Positions 5,896 through 12,924 of a DNA stretch of 16,557 nt are shown here, piece by piece. The position numbers and the translations under genes are program-made. Numbering within the stretch: position 1 is the first letter of the stretch; each line of letters begins with the position of its first letter. Source of the stretch: a bacterium (GTDB lineage Bacteria; Bacillota; Clostridia; Oscillospirales; Acutalibacteraceae); NCBI GenBank assembly GCA_020626545.1, contig JAHKZS010000129.1:1-16557 (forward strand), read 5' to 3'. The notes beneath the pieces were generated by a model. It made no database searches and was not told the origin of the DNA. It saw nothing but the letters and a program-made list of their open reading frames with translations.

Positions 5896-7728
5896 TTATT
5901 CAATAACTACGCCGTATTTATCGAACCAGTAGTCTAGTTCTATAATATACGCTAAAATCTGCGGCGCCTTCATAAGCTGTCCGTACCACGGCGAGCTTAT
6001 GCTGTCGGGGTTATTTATTATATTTTCTATTCCGCTTTTGCTGAGAAGTTCGTTTAGCTCTGTCTTTTTATTTAAAATATTCTTAACCTTTTTTGAACAT
6101 ATATCCATATACTCGGGATTGTGGGTTTTAGGATAAGGGCTTTTCTTACGCCATACTATATCGAGCGGAAGTATATCCTCGAAAGCTTTACGCACAATAC
6201 CTTTTTCCCGTCCGTCAAAAGCCTTAATTTCCCACGGCATATTGTACGCGTACTCGACTATTCTGTAGTCGCAAAACGGCACTCTGACTTCGAGTCCGCT
6301 GTACATACTGCACCTGTCCTTTCTCTCGAGCAAGCACTGCATAAACCAGTAGTAATTCAGCATAAACATCTCTCTCATTCTCGCGGAAAGCTCGCTGTCT
6401 GTGCTGAGTTTATCGGTCTGATTTATTGTATCAAGATACTTTTGCCTAACGTATTCTTCGCCCTTGGGGAGTATGTTTTCTTTTAAAATACTGCTCCTGA
6501 TTTTTTGAGACCTCGACCACGGAAAACAGTCCTCAAAGAGAATATCCCGGTTGTGATACCACGGATATCCGCCGAAAAGTTCGTCCGCGCATTCTCCCGA
6601 AAGCGCTACCGTGTAGTTGTTTTTTATCTCTTTACAGAATAATAGCAGCGATGAATCTACATCCACGTAACCGGGCAAATCCCTCGCCTCAACGCTGGGA
6701 TATAACGCTTCGGCGAGTTTTTTGTTATTGAGTATAACTTCGTTATGAAATGTGTCGGCATTTTCTACCATTATTTTTATATACTCAACATCCGAAGTCG
6801 GCTGAAACGAGCTTTTCTGAAAGTATTTTTTATTGTCCTCGTATTCCACCGAGTAGGTGACGGCGTTATCCATCTTATTCCTGCGGTAAAACTCGCTCGC
6901 TGTTTTTGTGATAATACTGCTGTCGAGCCCTCCCGATAAGAAAAAGCACAGCGGAACGTCGCTTGTAAGCTGTTTTTCTATCGCGTCGGTGAGTAAGTAC
7001 CGTACCTTTTCGACAGCCTGTTCCTTTGTGTCGGTAAATTCTTCCGCTTTGAGCTTAAAGTAAGTCGTCTTAATGAGTTTACCGCCGTAGTATTCAGCGT
7101 ATTGCCCGGGTAATAATTCGTTAACGTTTTTAAATACGCCTGTACCCGCGGTTCTGGCGGGACCTAAGAAGAATATCTCATATAAGCCCTGCTCGTCGAT
7201 AACAGGTTTAACCTTACCGCTTTTTAAAAGCGCCTTTATCTCCGAACCGAACACAATTCCGTCCTTAAACTCGCTGTAGAAAAGCGGTTTAACCCCGACC
7301 TTATCTCTGCACAAAAACAGCTTTTTGTTATACATTTCGTAAACCGCGAAAGCGAAAATACCGTTGAGCATACTTGCGCATTTCGCGCCGTATTCTATAT
7401 ACATTTTAAGTACAACCTCAGTATCGCTGTGACCTTTAAACTCGTATCCTTTTTTAATGAGATTTTGCCGAAGTTCCTCGGTATTATAAAGCTCGCCGTT
7501 ATACACTATAACGTACTTTTCCGCCTTTTTACCGCAAATCATCGGCTGTTTGCCGTTTTCTTTATCAATTACGACTAGCCTGCGATGGATCAACGCTACA
7601 TTGTGGTCAATAAATATTCCGTTTTCATCAGGGCCTCTCCTGGTTAAACTTTTCGACATATCGGACAAAAGCTTAATCTTATCCGACAAATCCTCGTATT
7701 TGCAGAATAATCCCGCTATTCCACACAT
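5896..7728 (-). CDS. asnB: Asparagine synthetase (glutamine-hydrolysing), class B
   Basis: A 610-residue cytoplasmic enzyme. The N-terminal Ntn glutaminase domain has the exposed catalytic Cys2 (MCGIAGLF), Arg in HRRLVVID (about 49-50), YNGELYN (77-83) and SDTE (101-104). The C-terminal synthetase domain has the ATP-pyrophosphatase loop SGGLDS (265-270). It transfers glutamine-derived ammonia to a beta-aspartyl-AMP. Close relatives also amidate meso-diaminopimelate in peptidoglycan, and one B. subtilis paralogue (AsnO) matters for sporulation, so free aspartate is not certain to be the only substrate. The start lies 3 nt past the ylbJ stop and its AGGAGG sits in the last ylbJ codons, so translation is coupled to a sporulation gene. 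PAP2 follows after 36 nt. asnB is a family-level symbol; paralogue identity is unresolved. Confidence 0.92.
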   Translation of the reverse strand: MCGIAGLFCKYEDLSDKIKLLSDMSKSLTRRGPDENGIFIDHNVALIHRRLVVIDKENGKQPMICGKKAEKYVIVYNGELYNTEELRQNLIKKGYEFKGHSDTEVVLKMYIEYGAKCASMLNGIFAFAVYEMYNKKLFLCRDKVGVKPLFYSEFKDGIVFGSEIKALLKSGKVKPVIDEQGLYEIFFLGPARTAGTGVFKNVNELLPGQYAEYYGGKLIKTTYFKLKAEEFTDTKEQAVEKVRYLLTDAIEKQLTSDVPLCFFLSGGLDSSIITKTASEFYRRNKMDNAVTYSVEYEDNKKYFQKSSFQPTSDVEYIKIMVENADTFHNEVILNNKKLAEALYPSVEARDLPGYVDVDSSLLLFCKEIKNNYTVALSGECADELFGGYPWYHNRDILFEDCFPWSRSQKIRSSILKENILPKGEEYVRQKYLDTINQTDKLSTDSELSARMREMFMLNYYWFMQCLLERKDRCSMYSGLEVRVPFCDYRIVEYAYNMPWEIKAFDGREKGIVRKAFEDILPLDIVWRKKSPYPKTHNPEYMDICSKKVKNILNKKTELNELLSKSGIENIINNPDSISSPWYGQLMKAPQILAYIIELDYWFDKYGVVIE

Positions 7729-7731
7729 AAT

Positions 7732-8769
7732 CTATTCCTCCTGAATACTGAATATAAAACAAATTCCCGTAAGGACTAAAAGACAGCTTCCTATAACGGA
7801 GGTGCTTAAACCGAGCGTCAAATTGCCTTTAACACTCGAAAATACAGGAATTGTAATATCAAATATTTTTATTAAAGCGGTCGTTATAAGGGCAGTGATA
7901 ACGCCTTGTAAAATTCTATAAAAGAAATATAATAGCTTGTTGATTTTAATATTCCCCAGCGCCTGAAATACCTGAAAATGTACGCACACTCCGCCGAAAC
8001 CTACAGCGAACGCTATCGCGGGTATATTAACGCCCGAGCTTAATTTATTACACGCGGCCGTAACTTCCATAAACACCGATACGTAATCGCTTTGTATGTA
8101 CTTCTCTATAACGCTCAAAAACGCCGAAAATACGCACACTATCGCGCACATCTCCATCGCCGAGTAAACCGCGTCGGTTACGCTTTCTATAAATAAATTT
8201 CCGCTGTGTTTTACAGCTCGCTTATTTTCTATAAAAGAATTATATTCTTTTTTCAGGAATATAAATTTATTTAAAATTCCCAGCAAAAATACCGAGCAAA
8301 TCTGAGATGTTAAAAGAATTATTCCTATTTCTATATTGTTTAAAAGCTTAATTCCGACGAATGTTATCAAGAACCCGGGCCCTGCTCCGAGCGCTATGTA
8401 GGAGGCTTTTTCGGCTTCACTTATGGAGATTTTTCCCTGTTTATATAAAGCTCCGATACTTCTCGCGCCCACAGGATATCCGCCGAATATTCCGAGAATC
8501 ACCGAAAAAAGCGTTTCACCGTTGAGCCCGAAAAGAATATTTGCGGTTTTATTAAATTTTTTACCTTTAAATCTCATGCCGCTTTTAGCGGATAAGGTCG
8601 AAATCACCATAAACGGAAAAAGCGACGGTATAAGCACCTCTACGCAAAAGTATATTCCCTTGTAAATACCGCCTGAAACTTCTTTAGAAAAGAAAATCGC
8701 CGCGGCCGCGAGCGTTATTATAAGTAAAAGCTTTATCTGTGAATTATCAGCTAAGCGTTTTTTATACAT
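7732..8769 (-). CDS. ylbJ: Sporulation integral membrane protein YlbJ (SpoVV) family
   Basis: A 345-residue polytopic membrane protein with about eight hydrophobic segments and two nucleoside-recognition (Gate) repeats. The first contains the motif region IPSLFPFMV (about 47-55), GGYPVGARS (96-104) followed by LYKQGKIS, and ALGAGPGF (126-133). The second includes AVGFGGVCVHFQ. In B. subtilis the homologue SpoVV is a sigma-E-controlled mother-cell protein that moves dipicolinic acid across the inner forespore-engulfing membrane. This copy is shorter than the Bacillus protein (about 400 residues), as in many Clostridia. A weak GGTGA precedes the ATG by 9 nt. It diverges from yqfC over 44 nt and leads the unit with asparagine synthetase and PAP2. 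I could not identify a convincing sigma-E promoter. Confidence 0.82.
   Translation of the reverse strand: MYKKRLADNSQIKLLLIITLAAAAIFFSKEVSGGIYKGIYFCVEVLIPSLFPFMVISTLSAKSGMRFKGKKFNKTANILFGLNGETLFSVILGIFGGYPVGARSIGALYKQGKISISEAEKASYIALGAGPGFLITFVGIKLLNNIEIGIILLTSQICSVFLLGILNKFIFLKKEYNSFIENKRAVKHSGNLFIESVTDAVYSAMEMCAIVCVFSAFLSVIEKYIQSDYVSVFMEVTAACNKLSSGVNIPAIAFAVGFGGVCVHFQVFQALGNIKINKLLYFFYRILQGVITALITTALIKIFDITIPVFSSVKGNLTLGLSTSVIGSCLLVLTGICFIFSIQEE
7737..7742 (-). promoter_or_regulatory. asnB ribosome binding site inside the ylbJ coding end
   Basis: A perfect AGGAGG lies within the last two sense codons (CAG GAG GAA) before the ylbJ TAG stop, 8 nt from the asnB ATG. The arrangement supports translational coupling of the two genes. 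Confidence 0.8.
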
Positions 8770-8813
8770 TATTTGTGTTCACCGTTAATATATATGTAAC
8801 AGGGTGAAAGATA

Positions 8814-9074
8814 ATGAGAAAAAAGGTAAATAAATTATCCGAGAAAGTCCCCGTAGACTTTAAGTACAATCTACCCGTAATCGAGTTTACGGGTAACAGG
8901 CGCGCTGTTATAGAGGGCTCTACGGGAGTAATTTTGTATAGTGACGATATTATTAAGATAAATACCCGAATGTCTCCGATTACGTTTAAAGGCAGAGGTT
9001 TAAGCATAAACTGTATATCCTCAACGTGTGTAATTGTCGAGGGTTTTATTCTTAGCGTAGAGTTTGTGAATTAG
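8814..9074 (+). CDS. yqfC: Sporulation protein YqfC (YabP/YqfC family)
   Basis: An 86-residue protein matching the small YabP/YqfC family. It has a basic start, then VDFKYNLPVIEFTGNRRAVIEG and YSDDIIKINTRM, then TFKGRGLSINCISSTCVIVEG, the pattern of short beta strands typical of this family. In B. subtilis yqfC is in the sigma-E mother-cell regulon; its molecular role is not known. The start is supported by AGGGTGAAAG a few bases before ATG. It is followed by yqfD after 8 nt, the conserved arrangement in spore-formers. Confidence 0.88.
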   Translation: MRKKVNKLSEKVPVDFKYNLPVIEFTGNRRAVIEGSTGVILYSDDIIKINTRMSPITFKGRGLSINCISSTCVIVEGFILSVEFVN

Positions 9075-9082
9075 GTGATAAT

Positions 9083-10288
9083 GTGCTGATAAAATTAATA
9101 AGGCTTTTTAGAGGCTATGTTTATTTTTCTGTAATCGGAACTTATCCCGAAAGGTTTATAAATGTACTTAATAAAAGCGGAATAACGTATTGGAATATGA
9201 TTCCCAAACACGGTAAACTTACAGGTTATATGTTGGTTTACGATTATAAAAATATCCGTCCTTACGCTAAAGGCGCTTCGGTAAAGCTTAGGTGTATCAA
9301 AAAGTCCGGGTTCCCTTTTTTACTGAAAAAGTACAGCTTTAGAAAAGGAGCCGTTATCGGAGCGGTTTTGGCTTTAGCGGTAATGTTTCTGCTGAGTAAT
9401 TTTGTGTGGGATATTAAGATAAACGGAAGAGAAAGACTGAGTACCTCTGAGATTTGTTCAGCGCTCGAGGATTGCGGACTTAAGAGGGGAGTGTTAAAAT
9501 CCTCGGTCGATTTCGAAGCGGTAGAGCGAAAGCTTATAATGAAAATTCCCGAAATACGCTGGATTTCCATAAACGCTTTAAATGGGATTGCGGAAGTAGA
9601 AATTAAGGAAGAAATAAAAAAGCCGAAGGTAAAAAAGGGAAAGTATCCGTGTAACTTAACCGCCGATTCAGATGGCATAATCACAAAAACGATAGTCAAC
9701 AAAGGTACCTGTGAGGTAAAAAAAGGAAGCGCCGTTATGAAGAATCAGGTCCTTGTAAGCTGTGTGGTTAAGGGTACTAACGAAGCCGAGAATAAGCTTA
9801 GCTTTGTTCACAGCAACGGTAAAATTTACGCCGATATTGAGTACGAAAAGAAATTTATAATTCCAAATAAGAAAAATAATATAATTCTAAATTCGAATTA
9901 TAATGAGAAATCCAACCTGAATTTTCTCTGGACATCACTGCCTCTAAAACTCGACTGTCCTAAGTCCGAGATTTACGGAGAGATACCGTATGAAAAATCT
10001 CTGGTTTTCAATAATGTCACCTTACCGATTGGTATAAGCTCGCGTAAAATCTACGGCTTTACAGAAACCGAGAAGATTCTCGATAAATCTTCCGCGAAAA
10101 AGCTTTTGCTAAAACAATCACGTCTGAGCGAGATTTTTAATATAGGAAAATATAGTGTTAAGGATATAAAATATTCTTTTAAAGAAATAAATAACAGCTA
10201 TAAACTAACCTCAACCTATACCGTGAATAAAAACATCGCAAAGGTCAGACGAGTTCAGGTAAAAAAGAGTAAAAAACATAATAGATAA
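9083..10288 (+). CDS. yqfD: Sporulation protein YqfD, stage IV type membrane protein
   Basis: A 401-residue protein with the YqfD layout. The N-terminal region is LIRLFRGYVYFSVIG..PERFIN, with a single transmembrane helix at about 89-108. The following soluble part begins WDIKINGRERLS..EI...L...G, continues to RWISINALNGIAEVEIKE, and has a long beta-rich C-terminus. It starts with GTG; the ATG two bases earlier (9081) is out of frame, and AGGTGAT lies at proper spacing. Family members are sigma-E controlled and needed for late spore development. In many Firmicutes phoH and ybeY follow this pair, but here a YmdB homologue comes next after 71 nt. Confidence 0.9.
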   Translation: MLIKLIRLFRGYVYFSVIGTYPERFINVLNKSGITYWNMIPKHGKLTGYMLVYDYKNIRPYAKGASVKLRCIKKSGFPFLLKKYSFRKGAVIGAVLALAVMFLLSNFVWDIKINGRERLSTSEICSALEDCGLKRGVLKSSVDFEAVERKLIMKIPEIRWISINALNGIAEVEIKEEIKKPKVKKGKYPCNLTADSDGIITKTIVNKGTCEVKKGSAVMKNQVLVSCVVKGTNEAENKLSFVHSNGKIYADIEYEKKFIIPNKKNNIILNSNYNEKSNLNFLWTSLPLKLDCPKSEIYGEIPYEKSLVFNNVTLPIGISSRKIYGFTETEKILDKSSAKKLLLKQSRLSEIFNIGKYSVKDIKYSFKEINNSYKLTSTYTVNKNIAKVRRVQVKKSKKHNR

Positions 10289-10299
10289 CGCCGAAAAGC

Positions 10300-10329
10300 T
10301 TGACCGCCGTATATTAAAAATGTTAAAAT
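10300..10329 (+). promoter_or_regulatory. Candidate promoter for the ymdB-type gene
   Basis: TTGACC (10300-10305) and TAAAAT (10324-10329) are separated by 18 nt, each matching the sigma-A boxes at five of six positions. Transcription would begin near 10336, 24 nt before the ATG. It lies in the 71-nt gap after yqfD, where a vegetative gene following sporulation genes would need its own promoter. Confidence 0.4.
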
Positions 10330-10359
10330 AAGGTATCTTAAATATAGAAAGTTGATATT

Positions 10360-11133
10360 ATGAGAATTTTATGTATTGGCGACGTTGTGGGGAAAGTAGG
10401 ATGTGAGTTTGTACGTAAGAAACTGCCCTCCATTAAAAAGCTAAAGGGTATAGACGCGGTTATCTGTAACGGTGAAAACTCCGCCGACGGTAACGGTATA
10501 ACTCCTTCGTCCGCCGATTTTCTTTTTGATAGCGGGGTAGACGTTATTACCCTCGGCAACCACTCGTTCAGGCGTAAGGAGGTTTTTTCGTATCTGGACA
10601 ACACTCCTTATATTATCCGTCCCGCTAATTTCCCCGATGGATTCGCGAGCGGAAAAGGTGTGTGTACCTTAGATTTCGGAAGATTCTCGCTTACCGTTAT
10701 TAACCTTATGGGAACAATGTATATGGACTCGGGACTCGATAACCCTTTTCTAAAGATTGATAAACTTCTAAAGGATATCGACAGCCGTGTTGTAATAGTG
10801 GATTTCCACGCCGAAACTACTTCTGAGAAGCTCGCTATGGGCTATTATCTCGACGGCAAGGTATCGGCTGTGTTCGGAACTCATACCCACGTCCAAACCT
10901 CCGACGCTCGTGTTCTTGAAAACGGCACGGGCTATATTACCGACGTCGGGATGAGCGGCCCTTTAAACTCGGTGCTCGGCGTAAAACCCGAAATTTCAAT
11001 CGGTAAATTTAAATCCTGTTTACCCGCGAGATTTGATTTAAAAAACGGCGATTGTAAGATGGAATGTGTGATTTTTGAAATAGACGAAAAAATAGGCAAA
11101 ACTATTTCCTGCGAAACTTTAAGAATTGTTTAA
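10360..11133 (+). CDS. ymdB: YmdB-family metallophosphoesterase (2',3'-cyclic nucleotide phosphodiesterase)
   Basis: A 257-residue cytoplasmic protein matching the YmdB/TIGR00282 family in length and motifs. All expected dimetal ligands are present: D8 (GDVVG), E39 and N40 (NGEN), N67 with catalytic H68 (GNH), H150 (DFHAE), H175 and H177 (GTHTH). In B. subtilis YmdB hydrolyses cyclic nucleotides and influences biofilm and sporulation choices and RNA turnover. There it neighbours RNase Y; here it lies between yqfD and fakA. A weak GAAAG precedes the ATG. The gap to fakA is 81 nt and holds a promoter, so the two may be expressed apart. Confidence 0.9.
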   Translation: MRILCIGDVVGKVGCEFVRKKLPSIKKLKGIDAVICNGENSADGNGITPSSADFLFDSGVDVITLGNHSFRRKEVFSYLDNTPYIIRPANFPDGFASGKGVCTLDFGRFSLTVINLMGTMYMDSGLDNPFLKIDKLLKDIDSRVVIVDFHAETTSEKLAMGYYLDGKVSAVFGTHTHVQTSDARVLENGTGYITDVGMSGPLNSVLGVKPEISIGKFKSCLPARFDLKNGDCKMECVIFEIDEKIGKTISCETLRIV

Positions 11134-11141
11134 TTTTACAC

Positions 11142-11169
11142 TTGAAAAAATTTATATTTATAGTATAAT
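11142..11169 (+). promoter_or_regulatory. Sigma-A-type promoter of fakA
   Basis: TTGAAA (11142-11147) and a perfect TATAAT (11164-11169) with a 16-nt AT-rich spacer. The start of transcription would be near 11176, about 39 nt before the fakA ATG. The same TTGAAA/ATAG-TATAAT layout occurs before dacF. Confidence 0.7.
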
Positions 11170-11214
11170 AACTTTGTATAATTTAAATCCTAAAATGGAT
11201 GAGGACGTGTTTTT

Positions 11215-12861
11215 ATGAATGGATTAGACTTAAAACAGGCCGTGTTATCCGGCTCAAATAACATTTGTACTAAGAAATCTTATATTAACGACCTTAATAT
11301 TTTCCCTGTCCCCGACGGAGATACAGGAACTAATATGTCGATGACTACTACCGCCGCTGTTAAGGCTCTCACTAAATGCGATTCCGACGAGGTCGGAGTT
11401 GTCGCTAAAACAATCGCTTCGGCTATGCTTCGAGGCGCGAGAGGTAACTCAGGCGTTATTCTTTCGCTTCTCTTTAGAGGATTTGCCGATGGATTGAAGG
11501 ATAAAGCTGTAGCCAACGGTCGTGAGATGGTCGAGGCTTTAGGGCTCGGAGTTGACGCCGCTTATAAAGCTGTTATGAAACCCACCGAGGGCACTATCCT
11601 CACCGTAGCTCGTGTAGGTTACGAGGGCGGACTTCAGGCTTGTGAAAAGACTGAGGATGTCGCTGAGGTATGGGAAGCCGTATGTATCAGCGCTGAAGAA
11701 GCACTTAGAAAAACTCCCGAATATCTCCCTGTACTTAAAAAAGCAGGCGTAGTTGACGCGGGCGGTATGGGACTTTACTCTATCTTTGAGGGAATGCTCA
11801 AATACTTTAAGGACGGCGAGATTATCGAGTGCGATACCGTGTCTGTTCAGGAAGAGCTCGACAACTTCTCAAGCACCGTCGCTGAATTTGACGAAGTTAT
11901 TAACTTTACATATTGTACCGAGTTTATCGTAGGCCGTGACGAGAAAATCACTACCGACCCGAACGAACTGAGAATGTTCCTCGAGACTATCGGCGACTGC
12001 GTTGTTGTGGTAAACGACGACGAGATTATTAAGGTTCACGTTCATACAGATAATCCCGGAAACGCTCTCCAGAGAGGTCTTACCTACGGCGAACTTCTCA
12101 CTGTTAAGGTGGAGAATATGAAAGAACAGCACCGTCAGCGTGTTGAGGACAACGAGGCTCAGAAGGAAGATACTAAGCTTAAGCCCGTTGAACCCACCGA
12201 GGAAATCGGATTCGTCGCTGTTGCCGCCGGCGAAGGCGTTACAAATCTATTTAAAGATTTAGGTTGTACCCACGTTGTATCGGGCGGTCAGTCTATGAAC
12301 CCGAGTACAGACGATATTTACGAGGCTGTTATGGCTACACCCGCCAAGACGGTTATCGTATTCCCGAATAATAAAAACATCATTATGGCTGCTGAGCAGA
12401 CTGTTCCCATGGTAGAGGACAGAGAGGTTGTAATCGTACCGACACGTACAATTCCTCAGGGAATGACAGCTATGTTAAGCTACGATCCCGAACTTTCGGC
12501 TAATAGCAATAAAGATATGATGATGGACGCCGCTAAGAATGTCGCGACAGGTCAGGTAACCTTCGCCGCGAGAAACAGCGAGTTCGGACATCATAAGATT
12601 AAAGAAGGCGAGATTATCGCTCTCGAGAACGGCAAGCTTACTATTACCGAGAAAACTCCCGTAAGAGCGGTTGTTAAGCTCGCTAAGAATATGATTAAAC
12701 ACGATACATCCTTCGTTACTATTATCTACGGTAACGATATAAGCGAAAAAGAGGCTCAGGAAGCCTACGAAGCTATAAACGATAAGTTCGGAAACAAAGT
12801 TGACGTTTCGCTCGTTAACGGCGGACAACCTGTTTACTATTTCGTGATTAGTGTAGAATAA
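11215..12861 (+). CDS. fakA: Fatty acid kinase catalytic subunit FakA (DAK2-domain protein YloV)
   Basis: At 548 residues this is the usual length for FakA. The N-terminal DhaL/DAK2 nucleotide-binding domain has the signature NIFPVPDGDTGTNMSMT, with metal-coordinating acids D34 and D36 and N40, then RGARGNSGVILS and the VDAGGMGLYSI segment. A middle domain and a C-terminal DegV-like domain (from about residue 330, IGFVAVAAGEGVTNLF) follow. FakA phosphorylates fatty acids held by a FakB (DegV-type) protein, feeding acyl-phosphate to PlsX/PlsY phospholipid synthesis. No FakB lies in the window. The start matches the family N-terminus; GAGGA lies about 9 nt upstream. recG follows after 63 nt, a pairing that echoes the yloV-recG neighbourhood of Bacillus. 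Confidence 0.93.
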   Translation: MNGLDLKQAVLSGSNNICTKKSYINDLNIFPVPDGDTGTNMSMTTTAAVKALTKCDSDEVGVVAKTIASAMLRGARGNSGVILSLLFRGFADGLKDKAVANGREMVEALGLGVDAAYKAVMKPTEGTILTVARVGYEGGLQACEKTEDVAEVWEAVCISAEEALRKTPEYLPVLKKAGVVDAGGMGLYSIFEGMLKYFKDGEIIECDTVSVQEELDNFSSTVAEFDEVINFTYCTEFIVGRDEKITTDPNELRMFLETIGDCVVVVNDDEIIKVHVHTDNPGNALQRGLTYGELLTVKVENMKEQHRQRVEDNEAQKEDTKLKPVEPTEEIGFVAVAAGEGVTNLFKDLGCTHVVSGGQSMNPSTDDIYEAVMATPAKTVIVFPNNKNIIMAAEQTVPMVEDREVVIVPTRTIPQGMTAMLSYDPELSANSNKDMMMDAAKNVATGQVTFAARNSEFGHHKIKEGEIIALENGKLTITEKTPVRAVVKLAKNMIKHDTSFVTIIYGNDISEKEAQEAYEAINDKFGNKVDVSLVNGGQPVYYFVISVE

Positions 12862-12868
12862 AATTTGG

Positions 12869-12901
12869 GGCTGGTTTTAAACAAAAAGTTTGAAACCAGC
12901 C
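12869..12901 (+). other. Hairpin in the fakA-recG gap
   Basis: A 14-bp stem with one G-T pair (GGCTGGTTTTAAAC with GTTTGAAACCAGCC) and an AAAAA loop fills most of the gap, ending 23 nt before the recG ATG. No T-run follows, so it is a poor terminator on the plus strand; on the minus strand it is followed by CCAAATTTTATT. It may act as a weak attenuator or an RNA-processing or stabilising structure. Its arms resemble the hairpin at 992-1024. Confidence 0.55.
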
Positions 12902-12924
12902 TGATGTTTAAATATAGGTTTAAT

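Noticed and set aside
8789..8796. Sigma-E type -10 box (CATATATA) for ylbJ
   Set aside because: The implied transcription start would fall on the ribosome site of ylbJ, and the -35 match is poor.
11195..11218. Short leader peptide starting at ATG 11195 before fakA
   Set aside because: Seven codons with TGA overlapping the fakA ATG, but no ribosome site and no attenuator structure, so probably chance.
12865..12924. Extension of recG to a TTG start at 12865
   Set aside because: It would translate through the 14-bp hairpin, lacks a ribosome site, and adds residues not typical of RecG; ATG 12925 has an AGG at proper spacing.
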